Positions 43,821 through 53,136 of a stretch of DNA of 64,000 bases are shown here, piece after piece. Source of the DNA: Nitrospirota bacterium. GTDB lineage: Bacteria > Nitrospirota > Thermodesulfovibrionia > Thermodesulfovibrionales > UBA1546. Under the pieces are notes generated by a model, which saw only the letters and a program-made list of their open reading frames with translations, was not told the origin of the DNA and searched no databases. Within the stretch, counting starts at the first letter, position 1; each line of letters begins with the position of its first letter. Made by a program: the position numbers and the translations under genes. The stretch lies in NCBI GenBank assembly GCA_009773185.1, contig WPIF01000001.1, positions 115,067 to 179,066 of the forward strand, read 5' to 3'.

Positions 43821-44741
43821 ATGAAGAGTACAGAAAACCAAAAACCGCTTAGAGAAGCTTTCGCCTCAAAGGGGCTATACGATGACTCTTCTGGGAAAGA
43901 GCAAGAAGCTAAGATTCTTCACGCCTTTTTACAAAGACTCCAACTCGGTCATTATCGAGTTGTCTTGAGCGAGAGACCCGATTTTTTTCTTAACTTTGCC
44001 CTGAATGGACAAAGCGTGTGTGTTGGATGCGAGGTCACATATTATTTTGCAGATAATGGTCGCCACGGGTCTGCGCAAGCTAGATTTGTACGACAGTGGA
44101 AAAGATTTGCAAAGTCCCTAAGGGTAGCGCTCGACAAAGAAGGTAAAAAATACAAGCATCTTTATGGCGCAATCCATTTTAATAACCCTAACTTCAAAAT
44201 TATGGATAGATTTGATAATTCTGCTTTTATTTCCGAAATCGTTTTTGCAGTGAAGAATGCAAAGAACAAGCATCACATTAAACGATTCAACAAGGATACA
44301 CTTCCATTGTTGAGGGAACATGTAGACCACGTATATCTAAAAGATACGACACCGGAAACAGGGATACTATGGTGGCCATCCCATCTTCAGTCAGGAAAAA
44401 TCTCGGACTCGACTAACAAGCTTATAAAGATCATTAAGGAAAAGAATGTAAGTGCTCATTCATATGATTGGGTTAATGCCGACGAAAAATGGCTCCTCAT
44501 CTATGGCGCAGCCGAAGGTATTGCGGACATGATGGTAATAGAGCATGATCCTGCTATACATGACAAGCTTGGGGGTCTTAGATTTGATAGAGTTTACATT
44601 TGGGATAAATTTTTTGAAAGAATATATCAGATATATCCGCAGTTTTTAAATGTATTTTCGGCGGTATCAAGGGTCTTGTATCGAAAGAATTATCCGCCAG
44701 CGGTCAGATCATTTATTCTTTCACCAAACAAAGTTACATAA
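43821..44741 (+). CDS. hypothetical protein, possible PD-(D/E)xK nuclease-like fold
   Basis: A 306-residue protein I do not recognise. SERPDFFLNFALNG followed by GCEVTYYF resembles the acidic core (PD...ExT) of restriction-endonuclease-like domains, but the lysine is not clear. An N-terminal charged helix and a C-terminal part rich in aromatic residues follow. Ribosome site AAAGAGA before ATG 43821 is weak. The gene differs in style from its neighbours and is followed two bases after its stop by an attC-like structure, so it may be a mobile cassette gene. Confidence 0.6.
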   Translation: MKSTENQKPLREAFASKGLYDDSSGKEQEAKILHAFLQRLQLGHYRVVLSERPDFFLNFALNGQSVCVGCEVTYYFADNGRHGSAQARFVRQWKRFAKSLRVALDKEGKKYKHLYGAIHFNNPNFKIMDRFDNSAFISEIVFAVKNAKNKHHIKRFNKDTLPLLREHVDHVYLKDTTPETGILWWPSHLQSGKISDSTNKLIKIIKEKNVSAHSYDWVNADEKWLLIYGAAEGIADMMVIEHDPAIHDKLGGLRFDRVYIWDKFFERIYQIYPQFLNVFSAVSRVLYRKNYPPAVRSFILSPNKVT

Positions 44742-44742
44742 A

Positions 44743-44802
44743 GACTAACCTGCGGATCCACAGCGACGCGCCAAAAAGCGGCGCGTGACCCGCGCGTTAG
44801 GG
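44743..44802 (+). other. attC-like recombination site
   Basis: CTAAC (44745) pairs with GTTAG (44796), then after two bases GCGG with CCGC, then ACGCGCC (44766-44772) with GGCGCGT (44780-44786). On the 5' side ten unpaired bases stand between the last two stems. The site begins next to the stop codon and ends GCGTTAGGGC, close to the integron core GTTRRRY. Confidence 0.4.
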
Positions 44803-44833
44803 CAAATATAAATATACATAGGAGGAAACTGAC

Positions 44834-45130
44834 ATGAGAAGAATCAATTATCGAGAGGTGCTGCCGCACTTTTGCGCTGTCTTTGCCATAATAATCTATC
44901 CAGCCCTTGTTTTCGGCGGTCAAGATGATGGAAGTCGCCCATTCTTGACAAATTTCTTTTTTAGTTGGGGGCCTTTAATCTTCTTAGCAATAGTTTGGAT
45001 TTACTTTATGCGCAAGATTCGCTTTGGTAAGCAGGGCGACTATATGAAACGTGCAAATGCCCATATGGATAAAGTTGAAGAGTTGCTTGAGAGAATTGCC
45101 GTTTCGATAGAGAAAAATAACAAACAGTGA
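44834..45130 (+). CDS. small two-helix membrane protein
   Basis: A 98-residue protein with a strong TAGGAGG site before ATG 44834. Membrane segments are at about 10-28 (VLPHFCAVFAIIIYPALVFGG) and 42-60 (FFFSWGPLIFLAIVWIYFMRK), then a basic stretch and a coiled-coil tail (MKRANAHMDKVEELLERIAVSIEKN). The FFxxWGPLxxxxxxWxxFMRK arrangement resembles the second membrane part of FtsH-type or small membrane regulators. No firm family. Confidence 0.65.
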   Translation: MRRINYREVLPHFCAVFAIIIYPALVFGGQDDGSRPFLTNFFFSWGPLIFLAIVWIYFMRKIRFGKQGDYMKRANAHMDKVEELLERIAVSIEKNNKQ

Positions 45131-45210
45131 GGCAAAAGGAAATTTGATTACCAGTCAAATATAAAGGTAATTTAAAACCGTAACTCGGAAATGAAAACAC
45201 TTCAAAAATT

Positions 45211-47346
45211 CTACCTCCCAATCAGCACAACTGTGCTTCTTGCATTGGCAATATAGAAATCTGAAGGATCTATCAATATCTCCTTGCCTGCATCAAGAAA
45301 ATCATCCCCGCTTTTAAGGCTTGTATCAATCACCCTGTACCACTTCATCCCGTTATTAAGTATGGGTATCCTGATTGACTGCGGATTGAAATCAGCATTC
45401 AGTATAATAAACAGATGATAATCGCCCATATCTGATTTTTCCTCGCCGCCGTCAAGCTGATAGCAGATTGTGCGAAGTTCAGGGTCATCCCATGAAGGCT
45501 TGTTCAGGTCTTTCCCGAACCATGTGATGTCAGGGACATTATCCGCATCAAGGTCTTTTCCAAGAAAAAATTTCCTTCTCTGAAGTATTATATATTTCTT
45601 CGTGAATGCAATGACCTTCTTAAAGAAATCGAGCATGTCCGCATTTTTATTTAAATACTCCCAGTTGAACCAGCTTATCTCATTGTCCTGGCAGTATGCA
45701 TTGTTATTTCCCTTCTGGGTCCTCATGAATTCATCGCCTCCCAGAAGCATGGGCGTGCCTGATGAAAAAAGAAGATTACATGCATGATTTTTTATGAGCT
45801 GTTTCCTGAGCATGAGGATATTAGCGTCAGATGTTTCTCCCTCTGCACCGCAGTCCCATGAATTGTTGTCATTCGTGCCGTCGCAATTATTTTCGAGATT
45901 TGCCTCATTGTGCTTGTAATTGTATGCCACAAGGTCATAAAGCGTGAATCCGTCATGGCAGGTTATAAAATTTACGCTGTTATATGCAGACCTGCCGTCA
46001 TCTCCGTAGAGGTCGGCAGAGCCTGTTAACCTTGAGCCCATGTCCCTTATCTGGCAGGAATCACCCTTCCCGAACTTTCTCATAGTATCCCTGAACCTGC
46101 CGTTCCACTCACTCCAGTCAACAGGAAAATTTCCGACCTGATATGTCCCGAGGTCCCAGGGCTCGGCTATTAATTTGATTCTGTTTAAGACAGGGTCCTG
46201 TGAGATTGCATCGAAAAAAGACGCTGAGCTCTGGAACATACCATTTTCACGGCCGAGCACTGATGCAAGGTCAAACCTGAAACCGTCAACATGCATTTTT
46301 TCAACCCAGTACCTCAGAGAATCCATGACAAACCTTATCACATGGGTATTTGCAAGATTAAAACTGTTTCCGCAGCCCGTATAATTCATATAATAGCGAA
46401 AAGGCTCGCGAGGAGTTCCGGTCAGGCAATAGTAAGTCGGGTTATCAATGCCCTTAAAGCAGATTGTCGGCCCAAGCTCGTTCCCCTCGCCTGTATGGTT
46501 ATAAACAACATCCATTATCACCTCGATGCCTGCCTTGTGGAGCGCTCGCACGAGTGTCTTGAATTCATTGACCTGACAGCCAGGAAAACTATTTGTGCCG
46601 AAAGATGATTCAGGGGCAAAAAAACCAATTGTATTATAACCCCAGTAATTGGTTAATCTCCTCTCAAGAAGAAAGTCATCAATGTAAAACTCCTGAAGCG
46701 GAAGAAATTCAACGGCATTTATGCCAAGGCCTTTAAGATGCTGAATTTTTTCAATGAAGCCGGAATACGTGCCCGGATTTTTAACACCGGATGACCTGTG
46801 TGCCGTAAACCCCTTCAGATGGACTTCATAAATAATCAATTTTTCCAGAGGGATGTCAGGCGGGACATCACCCTGCCAGTCAAAATTGTCATCTGCTACT
46901 ATTGACTTCGGCACAATATGGGTGTTGTCCCTGTTGTCAACCGAAAGGTCTTTAACATATGCATTCGGGTCGTATGCAAGAAGCAGGTTATCGGTATTCC
47001 TGATTTTCCCTGTCAGTGCTTTAGCATAAGGGTCTATCAGGAGCTTGTTTTCATTGAATCTCATGCCGCAGGCAGGATTGTAGTCGCCTTTGATCTTGTA
47101 TCCATAAAGCTGCCCTGTCTTTAATCCATGAATAAATGCATACCATACATACTTTGTGCGGTTTTCAAGTTTTATTATATCTGTAGGTTCTCCATCAGTC
47201 CTGTCAAAGAGAAGAAGAAAAACCTCGCTTGCGTGCTGAGAGTAGATTGCGAAATTGACGCCATTGCCGTATAAGGTTGCGCCAAGGGGAAAATATTTAC
47301 CGGAAGAGATTTTTTTGTCTGTCTTATGTCTGAGTTCGTACGGCAT
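45211..47346 (-). CDS. glgX: glycogen debranching enzyme GlgX (GH13)
   Basis: A 711-residue isoamylase-type enzyme cutting alpha-1,6 branches. An N-terminal CBM48 ([21 protein letters not shown]) precedes the GH13 barrel: [34 protein letters not shown] (nucleophile Asp), [13 protein letters not shown] (acid Glu), and [19 protein letters not shown] small C-terminal domain ends near VVLIGR. It starts 13 bases after ccdA. With pgi it implies glycogen storage. Confidence 0.95.
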   Translation of the reverse strand: MPYELRHKTDKKISSGKYFPLGATLYGNGVNFAIYSQHASEVFLLLFDRTDGEPTDIIKLENRTKYVWYAFIHGLKTGQLYGYKIKGDYNPACGMRFNENKLLIDPYAKALTGKIRNTDNLLLAYDPNAYVKDLSVDNRDNTHIVPKSIVADDNFDWQGDVPPDIPLEKLIIYEVHLKGFTAHRSSGVKNPGTYSGFIEKIQHLKGLGINAVEFLPLQEFYIDDFLLERRLTNYWGYNTIGFFAPESSFGTNSFPGCQVNEFKTLVRALHKAGIEVIMDVVYNHTGEGNELGPTICFKGIDNPTYYCLTGTPREPFRYYMNYTGCGNSFNLANTHVIRFVMDSLRYWVEKMHVDGFRFDLASVLGRENGMFQSSASFFDAISQDPVLNRIKLIAEPWDLGTYQVGNFPVDWSEWNGRFRDTMRKFGKGDSCQIRDMGSRLTGSADLYGDDGRSAYNSVNFITCHDGFTLYDLVAYNYKHNEANLENNCDGTNDNNSWDCGAEGETSDANILMLRKQLIKNHACNLLFSSGTPMLLGGDEFMRTQKGNNNAYCQDNEISWFNWEYLNKNADMLDFFKKVIAFTKKYIILQRRKFFLGKDLDADNVPDITWFGKDLNKPSWDDPELRTICYQLDGGEEKSDMGDYHLFIILNADFNPQSIRIPILNNGMKWYRVIDTSLKSGDDFLDAGKEILIDPSDFYIANARSTVVLIGR

Positions 47347-47359
47347 CTTTGAAAGCTGC

Positions 47360-48082
47360 CTAAAAATTTATCCCGAAATCAGGCAGGAGTCCCGTAAGCT
47401 CCCTCAGACGGTTTGTAAGAAGCATAATGCCAAAGATAATCAGAAGCAATCCGGAGATAATCATTATTGCCCGCATATATCTCTGGAGCTTTTTAGAATA
47501 GCTCAGGAAACTGTTCATGGCGAGTGCAGATACAAAAAACGGAACCGCGAGCCCGAGCGAATATACCGCAAGCAGTTTTATCCCATAAACAGCAGACCCC
47601 TTTGAACTCGCATAAAGAAGGATTGACCCCAGAATCGGGCCTATGCATGGAGTCCATCCGGCAGCAAATGTCATCCCGATAATAAACGCCCCGGCATATC
47701 CTGCAGGCCTCCCGCTGAGATGTATCTTTTTATCCTTCATAAGAAAATTGAGGTTCAGAAACCCTGCTATAAAGAGGCCAAAGATTATGACGAGTATGCC
47801 GCCGATTATCCTTACCCATTCCTGGTACCTGAAAAGCATCTGCCCGACAGCAGAAGACGACGCACCCAGGGAAATAAATACAGCAGAAAATCCGAATATG
47901 AATGCCAAAGAGTTTGTGATGGTAAGGTTTCTTACCCTTCTCCTGTCAGCGCTGCCTGTGAGGTCTTCGAATGATATGCCTGTTATGAACGACACATAAG
48001 AAGGAACCAGCGGAAAAACGCAGGGAGAAAGAAAAGACATGATGCCTGCAAGAAATGCCAATGGGAAAGATACGTCTTTCAT
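47360..48082 (-). CDS. ccdA: cytochrome c biogenesis protein CcdA
   Basis: A 240-residue six-helix membrane protein passing electrons from thioredoxin to the periplasm. The two redox cysteines are in SFLSPCVFPLVPSYVSF and AAGWTPCIGPILGS. It keeps CXXCH cysteines reduced for haem attachment, relevant to the cytochrome fusion at 25091. Start ATG 48082; repeat copy I lies directly upstream. Confidence 0.92.
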   Translation of the reverse strand: MKDVSFPLAFLAGIMSFLSPCVFPLVPSYVSFITGISFEDLTGSADRRRVRNLTITNSLAFIFGFSAVFISLGASSSAVGQMLFRYQEWVRIIGGILVIIFGLFIAGFLNLNFLMKDKKIHLSGRPAGYAGAFIIGMTFAAGWTPCIGPILGSILLYASSKGSAVYGIKLLAVYSLGLAVPFFVSALAMNSFLSYSKKLQRYMRAIMIISGLLLIIFGIMLLTNRLRELTGLLPDFGINF

Positions 48083-48108
48083 TAATTATCCCTTCCCCTT
48101 GTCACAAG

Positions 48109-48233
48109 CGATAAGGGATTACCTTTGAGCGGTTTTATTTTGACGATATTCCACTCAATACATAAAAAATAAAGAGGCAAAATACCTCGGAGGGCTTTAG
48201 CCCGAGAATGAGCGAAAAGGTTATCTCTTATCG
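48109..48233 (+). repeat. long palindromic element, copy I (MogA-ccdA gap)
   Basis: Arms CGATAAGGGATTACC and its near-complement GGTTATCTCTTATCG (one G.T, one mismatch). Core GAGCGG, TTTTATTTTG, GGCAAAAT. Inner hairpin GGGC-TTTA-GCCC between CTC and GAG. The molybdopterin gene stops at its right edge. Confidence 0.85.
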
Positions 48234-48716
48234 TTATCTCCCGCATTCTGTTGTATCTCCTTTAATCTTTTCAATAGCGTGAGGTAATATATCCATTATA
48301 ACATCAAGGTTCTCTTTTACAGCCTTCGGGCTTCCCGGAAGATTTATTATCAGCGTCCTTCCCCTCACACCTGCCACTGCCCTTGAAAGCATCGCCCTCT
48401 TTGTTTTCTTAAATCCCTCGAGCCTCATTGCCTCGGCAATACCTGGAATTTCCCTGTCAATAACCTCAAGGGTTGCCTCAGGCGTAACATCCCTCGGTGA
48501 AAGCCCTGTGCCGCCTGTTGTAAGTATGAGGTCAACCTTACCGGAATATCCGATGAGCTTGCTTTTTATCAATGCTTTTTCATCCGGAAGAATTTCATAA
48601 TGCTTAACTACTCCATCTATGGATTTAAGCATCTCCCCGATAGAAGCGCCGCTTATGTCTTCCCTTTCGCCTCTGGAACCTTTATCGCTTAATGTAATTA
48701 CGGCAACAGTTATCAT
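48234..48716 (-). CDS. molybdopterin adenylyltransferase-like protein (MogA/MoaB)
   Basis: A 160-residue MPT-binding-fold protein. VAVITLSDKGSRGEREDISG, LILTTGGTGLSPRDVTPEATLEV and LIINLPGSPKAVKENL are the signature segments. MogA adenylylates molybdopterin before metal insertion; MoaB-like members overlap in sequence. The MOSC gene upstream supports a molybdenum-cofactor link. Its stop lies at the edge of copy I. Confidence 0.92.
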   Translation of the reverse strand: MITVAVITLSDKGSRGEREDISGASIGEMLKSIDGVVKHYEILPDEKALIKSKLIGYSGKVDLILTTGGTGLSPRDVTPEATLEVIDREIPGIAEAMRLEGFKKTKRAMLSRAVAGVRGRTLIINLPGSPKAVKENLDVIMDILPHAIEKIKGDTTECGR

Positions 48717-48718
48717 AT

Positions 48719-48788
48719 GAGTGAACAGTGAATAGTTTTTAGTGAATAGTTTTTACTAACGACTGTTCACTATTCACTAACGACTATA
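48719..48788. repeat. 7-bp tandem array, partly inverted, between MOSC and MogA genes
   Basis: Ten 7-base steps from 48720: AGTGAAC, AGTGAAT, AGTTTTT, AGTGAAT, AGTTTTT, then ACTAACG, ACTGTTC, ACTATTC, ACTAACG, ACTATAA. The second half is the inverted form of the first. The array supplies the last codons (VVSE) and stop of the MOSC gene. Confidence 0.8.
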
Positions 48789-49207
48789 ATATCTCCTTCT
48801 TTAATCTTACCACCTTTAAGCACCTTAACAAATATGCCCTCCTTAGGCATTACACAATCTCCTGCCTGATAATATATGGCACACCGCGTATGGCACTCCT
48901 TGCCTATCTGGCTTACCTCTAACTCTGTTTCGCCTATAGTCATCCGCGTACCAATTGGAAGTTCTGGAAGATTTATGCCTTCGGTAGTTATATTCTCTGC
49001 AAAATCACCGGCCTTTACATTTAAACCCAGCGCCTGCATCTTTTTGATGCTTTCGCTTGCAAGAAGGCTGACCTGCCTGTGCCATTCGGATGAGGCATGC
49101 GCATCTCCTTCAATTCCGTAATTTATTCTAAGTGATATTTCAGGGACAGGTTTCTTGCGGACACCTTTTTTGGAACTTACATTAACTGAGATAACCTTGC
49201 CCTTCAT
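48770..49207 (-). CDS. MOSC domain protein
   Basis: A 145-residue sulfur-carrier-type domain. GIEGDAHASSEWHRQVSLLA and IGKECHTRCAIYYQAGDCVMPKEGIFVKVLKGG hold the conserved cysteine region of MOSC proteins, which bind or transfer sulfur to molybdenum cofactor. It overlaps the flippase-like gene by four bases and ends inside the 7-bp array. Confidence 0.9.
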   Translation of the reverse strand: MKGKVISVNVSSKKGVRKKPVPEISLRINYGIEGDAHASSEWHRQVSLLASESIKKMQALGLNVKAGDFAENITTEGINLPELPIGTRMTIGETELEVSQIGKECHTRCAIYYQAGDCVMPKEGIFVKVLKGGKIKEGDIIVVSE

Positions 49208-50103
49208 CTTTTTAATCTAAGATATTCGAAAAGCCCGGTAAGCCCCCCGAAGGCAAATGACAGAAACCATGCAAAAGACATTGCAGTTGCCATTTCAGGT
49301 TTTATACCGACTAATCCAAATAAGAGAACAAATGCTCCTTCTCTTACGCCAAGCCCTGAAATGGAAATAGGCACGGTCGAGATTGTTGTAATGACAGGGA
49401 AAAAGATAAAAAAGTACATAAGTGATATGTGCTGCCCTAGCCCCAGTGTAATTACATATATTGATATTATGTTCAGTATCTGTACGATAAGCGAGAGAAA
49501 AAATGTTTTTGCAAGCAGGGCCCTTTGGTTCCTGTAGTTATCGAAATGTCCATAGAACTGCGACAGGACTCTTATTTTTTTCCCAAAACGCAGGCCGAAC
49601 ACTACAAGACTTCCAATTAAAAAAGCCAGTATTATCGCAGGCAACAGCCATTCAACTATCGAGCCTTTAATATAGTTAAACCCTATTATGTATGCAGCCA
49701 GCCCCATTATCATAAGCGAAACAAAGCCTATGTACCTGTCCATAAAAACTGACGAAAGGCTGATGCTGCCGCTGTTTATCTCTTTATAAAGATAATATGT
49801 CTTTACTGCATCACCGCCGATAACACCGGGAAGAAATGTATTAAAAAAAGCGCCTATCATATAAAAAGAAAAAAGCCTTTTCTCATGGAATTCATTCGGC
49901 AGCAACAGCCTCCAGCGCATAGTTGACACATATATGGAAAGGATATAGATAATTATTGAAAGGATAAAAGCTAAAGGGCTTATGGTCCGTATTATTGCAA
50001 GGACCTTCTCTGCCCCAACCTTTGACAGGACATAATAAAGCAGGCTGGAGCTTATTGCCAGCTTTATTATAAGAAGGGCTATCTTATTTAATTTCCGGAC
50101 CAA
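49204..50103 (-). CDS. UPF0104/AglD-like membrane protein (flippase-type)
   Basis: A 299-residue protein with seven to eight membrane helices. MRWRLLLP, FYMIGAFFNTFLPGVIGGDAVKTYYLYK and DRYIGFVSLM are diagnostic of the lysylphosphatidylglycerol synthase membrane-domain / YbhN / AglD family. Next to a polyprenyl-phosphate glycosyltransferase and a GT39, a role in translocating a lipid-linked sugar is likely but unproven. Overlaps the GT2 gene by 20 bases. Confidence 0.85.
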   Translation of the reverse strand: MVRKLNKIALLIIKLAISSSLLYYVLSKVGAEKVLAIIRTISPLAFILSIIIYILSIYVSTMRWRLLLPNEFHEKRLFSFYMIGAFFNTFLPGVIGGDAVKTYYLYKEINSGSISLSSVFMDRYIGFVSLMIMGLAAYIIGFNYIKGSIVEWLLPAIILAFLIGSLVVFGLRFGKKIRVLSQFYGHFDNYRNQRALLAKTFFLSLIVQILNIISIYVITLGLGQHISLMYFFIFFPVITTISTVPISISGLGVREGAFVLLFGLVGIKPEMATAMSFAWFLSFAFGGLTGLFEYLRLKR

Positions 50104-51034
50104 TTACTTTCTTTATCACGTAAATCGGTTTTCTCTGACTTTCGTGATATACCCTTACAAGCATCTCACCGAGAAGTCCCATGCCGATGAGTTGAATTCC
50201 GACGATGATTAACAAAACACCGAGAAGAAGAAGCGGCCTTCCTCCTATCGGCTTTCCAATAAATATTTTTTCTATACTAAGGTAAAGAGAAATAAGAAAT
50301 CCCATTGCGCCGCTGAACAATCCGATAGGGCCGAAAAACTGCAAAGGCTTTGTCGAAAAACTCTGCAGAAATTTCACGGTTATGAGGTCAAGGATAACCT
50401 TTACTGTCCTCGACAATCCGTATTTTGACTTCCCTCTCAGACGCGGATAATGAGTTGTCTCTACCTCAGCTACCCGGACTCCGTACCAGCTTGCAACAGC
50501 AGGTATAAACCTGTGCATTTCACCATACAGTTTAAGATTCTTGATTACATCTCTTCTGTATGCCTTCAGAGAACAGCCATAGTCATGGAGTTTGACGCCG
50601 GTTACCTTGCTTATCACCCAGTTAGCGAGTATTGACGGCACCCGCCTTGTAAAGAACGGGTCTTTTCTTTTCTTTCTCCATCCGCTCACAAGGTCATAAT
50701 CTTTTATAAGCTCCAGCATCTTGGGTATATCCTTTGGGTCGTTCTGCAGGTCCCCGTCCATTGTTACAACTATGTCGCCCCTTGCAAAGTCAAAGCCTGC
50801 TGCAAATGCCGCAGTCTGGCCGAAATTCCTTCTAAGGCTCAGAACAACAACCCTTTTGTCTTTTAACTGTATCGCCTCAAGCTTTGACAGTGTCGTGTCA
50901 GTGCTTCCGTCGTCAACATAAAGTATTTCATACTCAAGCCCCATTTGCTCAAGGGCTTCCCTGAGCCTCTCGTGAAGGATATCTACGTTTTCCTCTTCAT
51001 TATATAAAGGCACTACAATAGAAACTGTCATCAA
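50084..51034 (-). CDS. polyprenyl-phosphate glycosyltransferase (GT2, GtrB/ArnC/DPM1-like)
   Basis: A 316-residue enzyme. The GT-A domain has VSIVVPLYNEEENVDILHERL, ILYVDDGSTDTTLSKL, RNFGQTAAFAAGFDFARGDIVVTMDGDLQNDP and the substrate part SGWRKKRKDPFFTRRVPS. Two C-terminal membrane helices follow (FFGPIGLFSGAMGFLISLYL, LLLLGVLLIIVGIQLIGMGLLGE). It loads a sugar on undecaprenyl phosphate for a periplasmic GT-C enzyme, which is encoded just upstream. Confidence 0.93.
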   Translation of the reverse strand: MMTVSIVVPLYNEEENVDILHERLREALEQMGLEYEILYVDDGSTDTTLSKLEAIQLKDKRVVVLSLRRNFGQTAAFAAGFDFARGDIVVTMDGDLQNDPKDIPKMLELIKDYDLVSGWRKKRKDPFFTRRVPSILANWVISKVTGVKLHDYGCSLKAYRRDVIKNLKLYGEMHRFIPAVASWYGVRVAEVETTHYPRLRGKSKYGLSRTVKVILDLITVKFLQSFSTKPLQFFGPIGLFSGAMGFLISLYLSIEKIFIGKPIGGRPLLLLGVLLIIVGIQLIGMGLLGEMLVRVYHESQRKPIYVIKKVIGPEIK

Positions 51035-53136
51035 TAGCTGCTCATTCCTTTCTGCTGCATTCCCTTAAAATCATAGCATGTAAATATTGAATAGCTCCTG
51101 AGGTTTCTGCCGCTGGTAGAGACATCAAACCTTTCCTTATCACACCCGTCAAATGCTGCTGCTAATTCCCCAGGAATTTGCACGTCGTTTATTGTAACAA
51201 AAATTGCATTAAAATGGATAAGGTTGTTAAACCCCGGCCACAGGTCATACTGGTTCATTCTCCTGTCCATGTTTGCACAATAGGTAACGGGCTGGCCTTT
51301 CACATAAAACGCCAGTTCGCTTGAGACCTGGTATCTGTCAGAAAAAATAAATAATGGCCCTTCTGCTGAAAGCTCATCAGACAGCCTGCTTACCTCTGTC
51401 CCAAGTTCTTCCCAGCCTCTTATCCTTGAACTGGGGTCTAAACCGGAAGGTAATTTTAAAACAGGCAGGCAATATGCGGCAGCTGTAATAAAAAATGCGA
51501 GGGTAATACCCGCAATTACAGCTATCCGAAGACCTTTTCTTACCGCCTCCCATTTGGCTATAAACAAAGCTGAGAAGGCAATGAATCCGGCCGCATAACC
51601 CGGCAGCGCCCAATTTGCCTGGACCTTGGCCTGAATACTCTTAAGGAGAAAAAAAAGGAAAAAGGGGATGGAAAACCAGAATAAAAAATGTCCGGCATGT
51701 TCCTTCCTCAATTTAAACAGCGCATATACCAGCAATATAAGAATAACCGGCGTAATAACTCCAAGCTGCGACCCGGCAAATTCAGCCAAACTGATGATTG
51801 ATATGTTAAACCCTTCCGCTACATGCGCCTGACCTGCCGTATGCCTTACAGTTACCCAATCATTACTGAAGTTCCAGATAATCACAGGACTAAAAACAAC
51901 AAGGCTTGCCAGAAAGCTTAGATAAGGCCACTTTGTACGAAGAATGTTTTTATACTGGCTTGAGGTGAACAGAAAAAGAAATGCACAAACATAAAAGAAT
52001 GCCATTGTATATTTAGTAAGAAGGCCAAGGCCAATAGAGATGCCAAGAGCAAACCATAAGGAGAAATCAGAATTCGGTCTCCTCAGGCGACCCGCCGAGG
52101 CGGGAATCCAGAATCCTAATTTTTCTTGCGCTCTGCGCTCTGCGCTCTGCGCTCCGGTTACCGCTTCCCAGAACAACAAAAGCGACAGTATCCAGAAAAA
52201 AATAAATGGAGAATCTATTGTGAATAATATTCCATACGCTGAATACAAAGGGATAATCTGCATTAATATTGCAGCTGCCGCTCCGGTCCGTTCATCAAAA
52301 AGTCTTTTGCCCAGCAGATAAAGGGCAATGCTGCCAAGCGCAGAAAATATAACAGCCATTATTCGTATCCCAAAAACATTGTCTCCGAATATCGCAGCGC
52401 CAACTGCTATGAGATATGCGATCATGGGGCCTTTCGAGTAATAGCTTAAATCAAGCCTCCTGGACCACTCCCAGTAATGGGCCTCATCAGGACTTAAATC
52501 CACAACACCGGAAGTAATGTAATATAAACGGAACAGAATAAAAAACAGCATAGACATCAAAAAAACTGTGTTGTACGGCTGAAGCTTATATCGCAGATAT
52601 GCCCATTTATAAAGATTAATTACAAGGATAGAGATAATAATGCCGGTAAATGCACCAACAACCACATCAGCCGGATAATGAACTCCGACATATACCCTTG
52701 AAAATCCAACAACAACAGCTATTGATAAAAGCAGCCGGCGCAGCCATCTTTTCCTATCTGCCGGCTCTCCGGTAGCCCGATAAGATAATGAAAATATAGC
52801 AGCAAAAGCATTTGCAGCATGGTTTGACGGCATGGAAAAAGAATCAGTGCATCCAACAAGAAGGTTTACCGCTTCCAATACATTGCACGGCCTGAGCCTT
52901 TCTATGATGTGTTTTAACATATTGGATGTCCAGTCTGAGAGTGCAACGGATATGACAGTAAGAGCTATCGGGACAAGAGCTCTTTTTTTATCCCTTATTA
53001 GAAGCCATGCCATTAAAATCAGAGCAAGGAAATAATACTTATCTGTTATAACGGGCATCGTTACATCAAGGATACTGTTCTGCAGGCCTCTGTTTATATA
53101 AGAAAACAGGAAAGTGTCAATCTCATGAAGGCTCAT
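51031..53136 (-). CDS. PAP2 phosphatase - GT39 (ArnT-like) fusion
   Basis: A 701-residue integral membrane protein. Residues 1-185 are a PAP2 acid phosphatase: KHIIERLRPCN, SMPSNHAANAFAAIF and SRVYVGVHYPADVVVG, the three catalytic motifs. From residue 215 a GT-C enzyme of family 39 follows: DLSPDEAHYWEWSRRLDLSYYSKGP with the catalytic acidic residues, then about ten helices. One chain could transfer a sugar from undecaprenyl phosphate and process the lipid carrier. An in-frame repeat insert near residue 340 encodes GAQSAERRAQEK and WIPASAGRLRR. Start ATG 53136 overlaps the response-regulator stop region. Confidence 0.9.
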   Translation of the reverse strand: MSLHEIDTFLFSYINRGLQNSILDVTMPVITDKYYFLALILMAWLLIRDKKRALVPIALTVISVALSDWTSNMLKHIIERLRPCNVLEAVNLLVGCTDSFSMPSNHAANAFAAIFSLSYRATGEPADRKRWLRRLLLSIAVVVGFSRVYVGVHYPADVVVGAFTGIIISILVINLYKWAYLRYKLQPYNTVFLMSMLFFILFRLYYITSGVVDLSPDEAHYWEWSRRLDLSYYSKGPMIAYLIAVGAAIFGDNVFGIRIMAVIFSALGSIALYLLGKRLFDERTGAAAAILMQIIPLYSAYGILFTIDSPFIFFWILSLLLFWEAVTGAQSAERRAQEKLGFWIPASAGRLRRPNSDFSLWFALGISIGLGLLTKYTMAFFYVCAFLFLFTSSQYKNILRTKWPYLSFLASLVVFSPVIIWNFSNDWVTVRHTAGQAHVAEGFNISIISLAEFAGSQLGVITPVILILLVYALFKLRKEHAGHFLFWFSIPFFLFFLLKSIQAKVQANWALPGYAAGFIAFSALFIAKWEAVRKGLRIAVIAGITLAFFITAAAYCLPVLKLPSGLDPSSRIRGWEELGTEVSRLSDELSAEGPLFIFSDRYQVSSELAFYVKGQPVTYCANMDRRMNQYDLWPGFNNLIHFNAIFVTINDVQIPGELAAAFDGCDKERFDVSTSGRNLRSYSIFTCYDFKGMQQKGMSSY
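52080..52158. repeat. composite repeat insert in the PAP2-GT39 gene
   Basis: Two elements side by side: a GGATTCTGGATTCCCGCC-type palindrome (minus strand, 52084-52118, arms CCCGCC/GGCGGG) and a 7-bp array of GCGCTCT units repeated three times plus GCGCTCC (52128-52155). Both are translated in frame. Confidence 0.75.

Noticed and set aside
42652..48233. Long palindromic elements as ordinary rho-independent terminators
   Set aside because: Most copies have no T-run after the stem, and copy A lies in a divergent promoter region.
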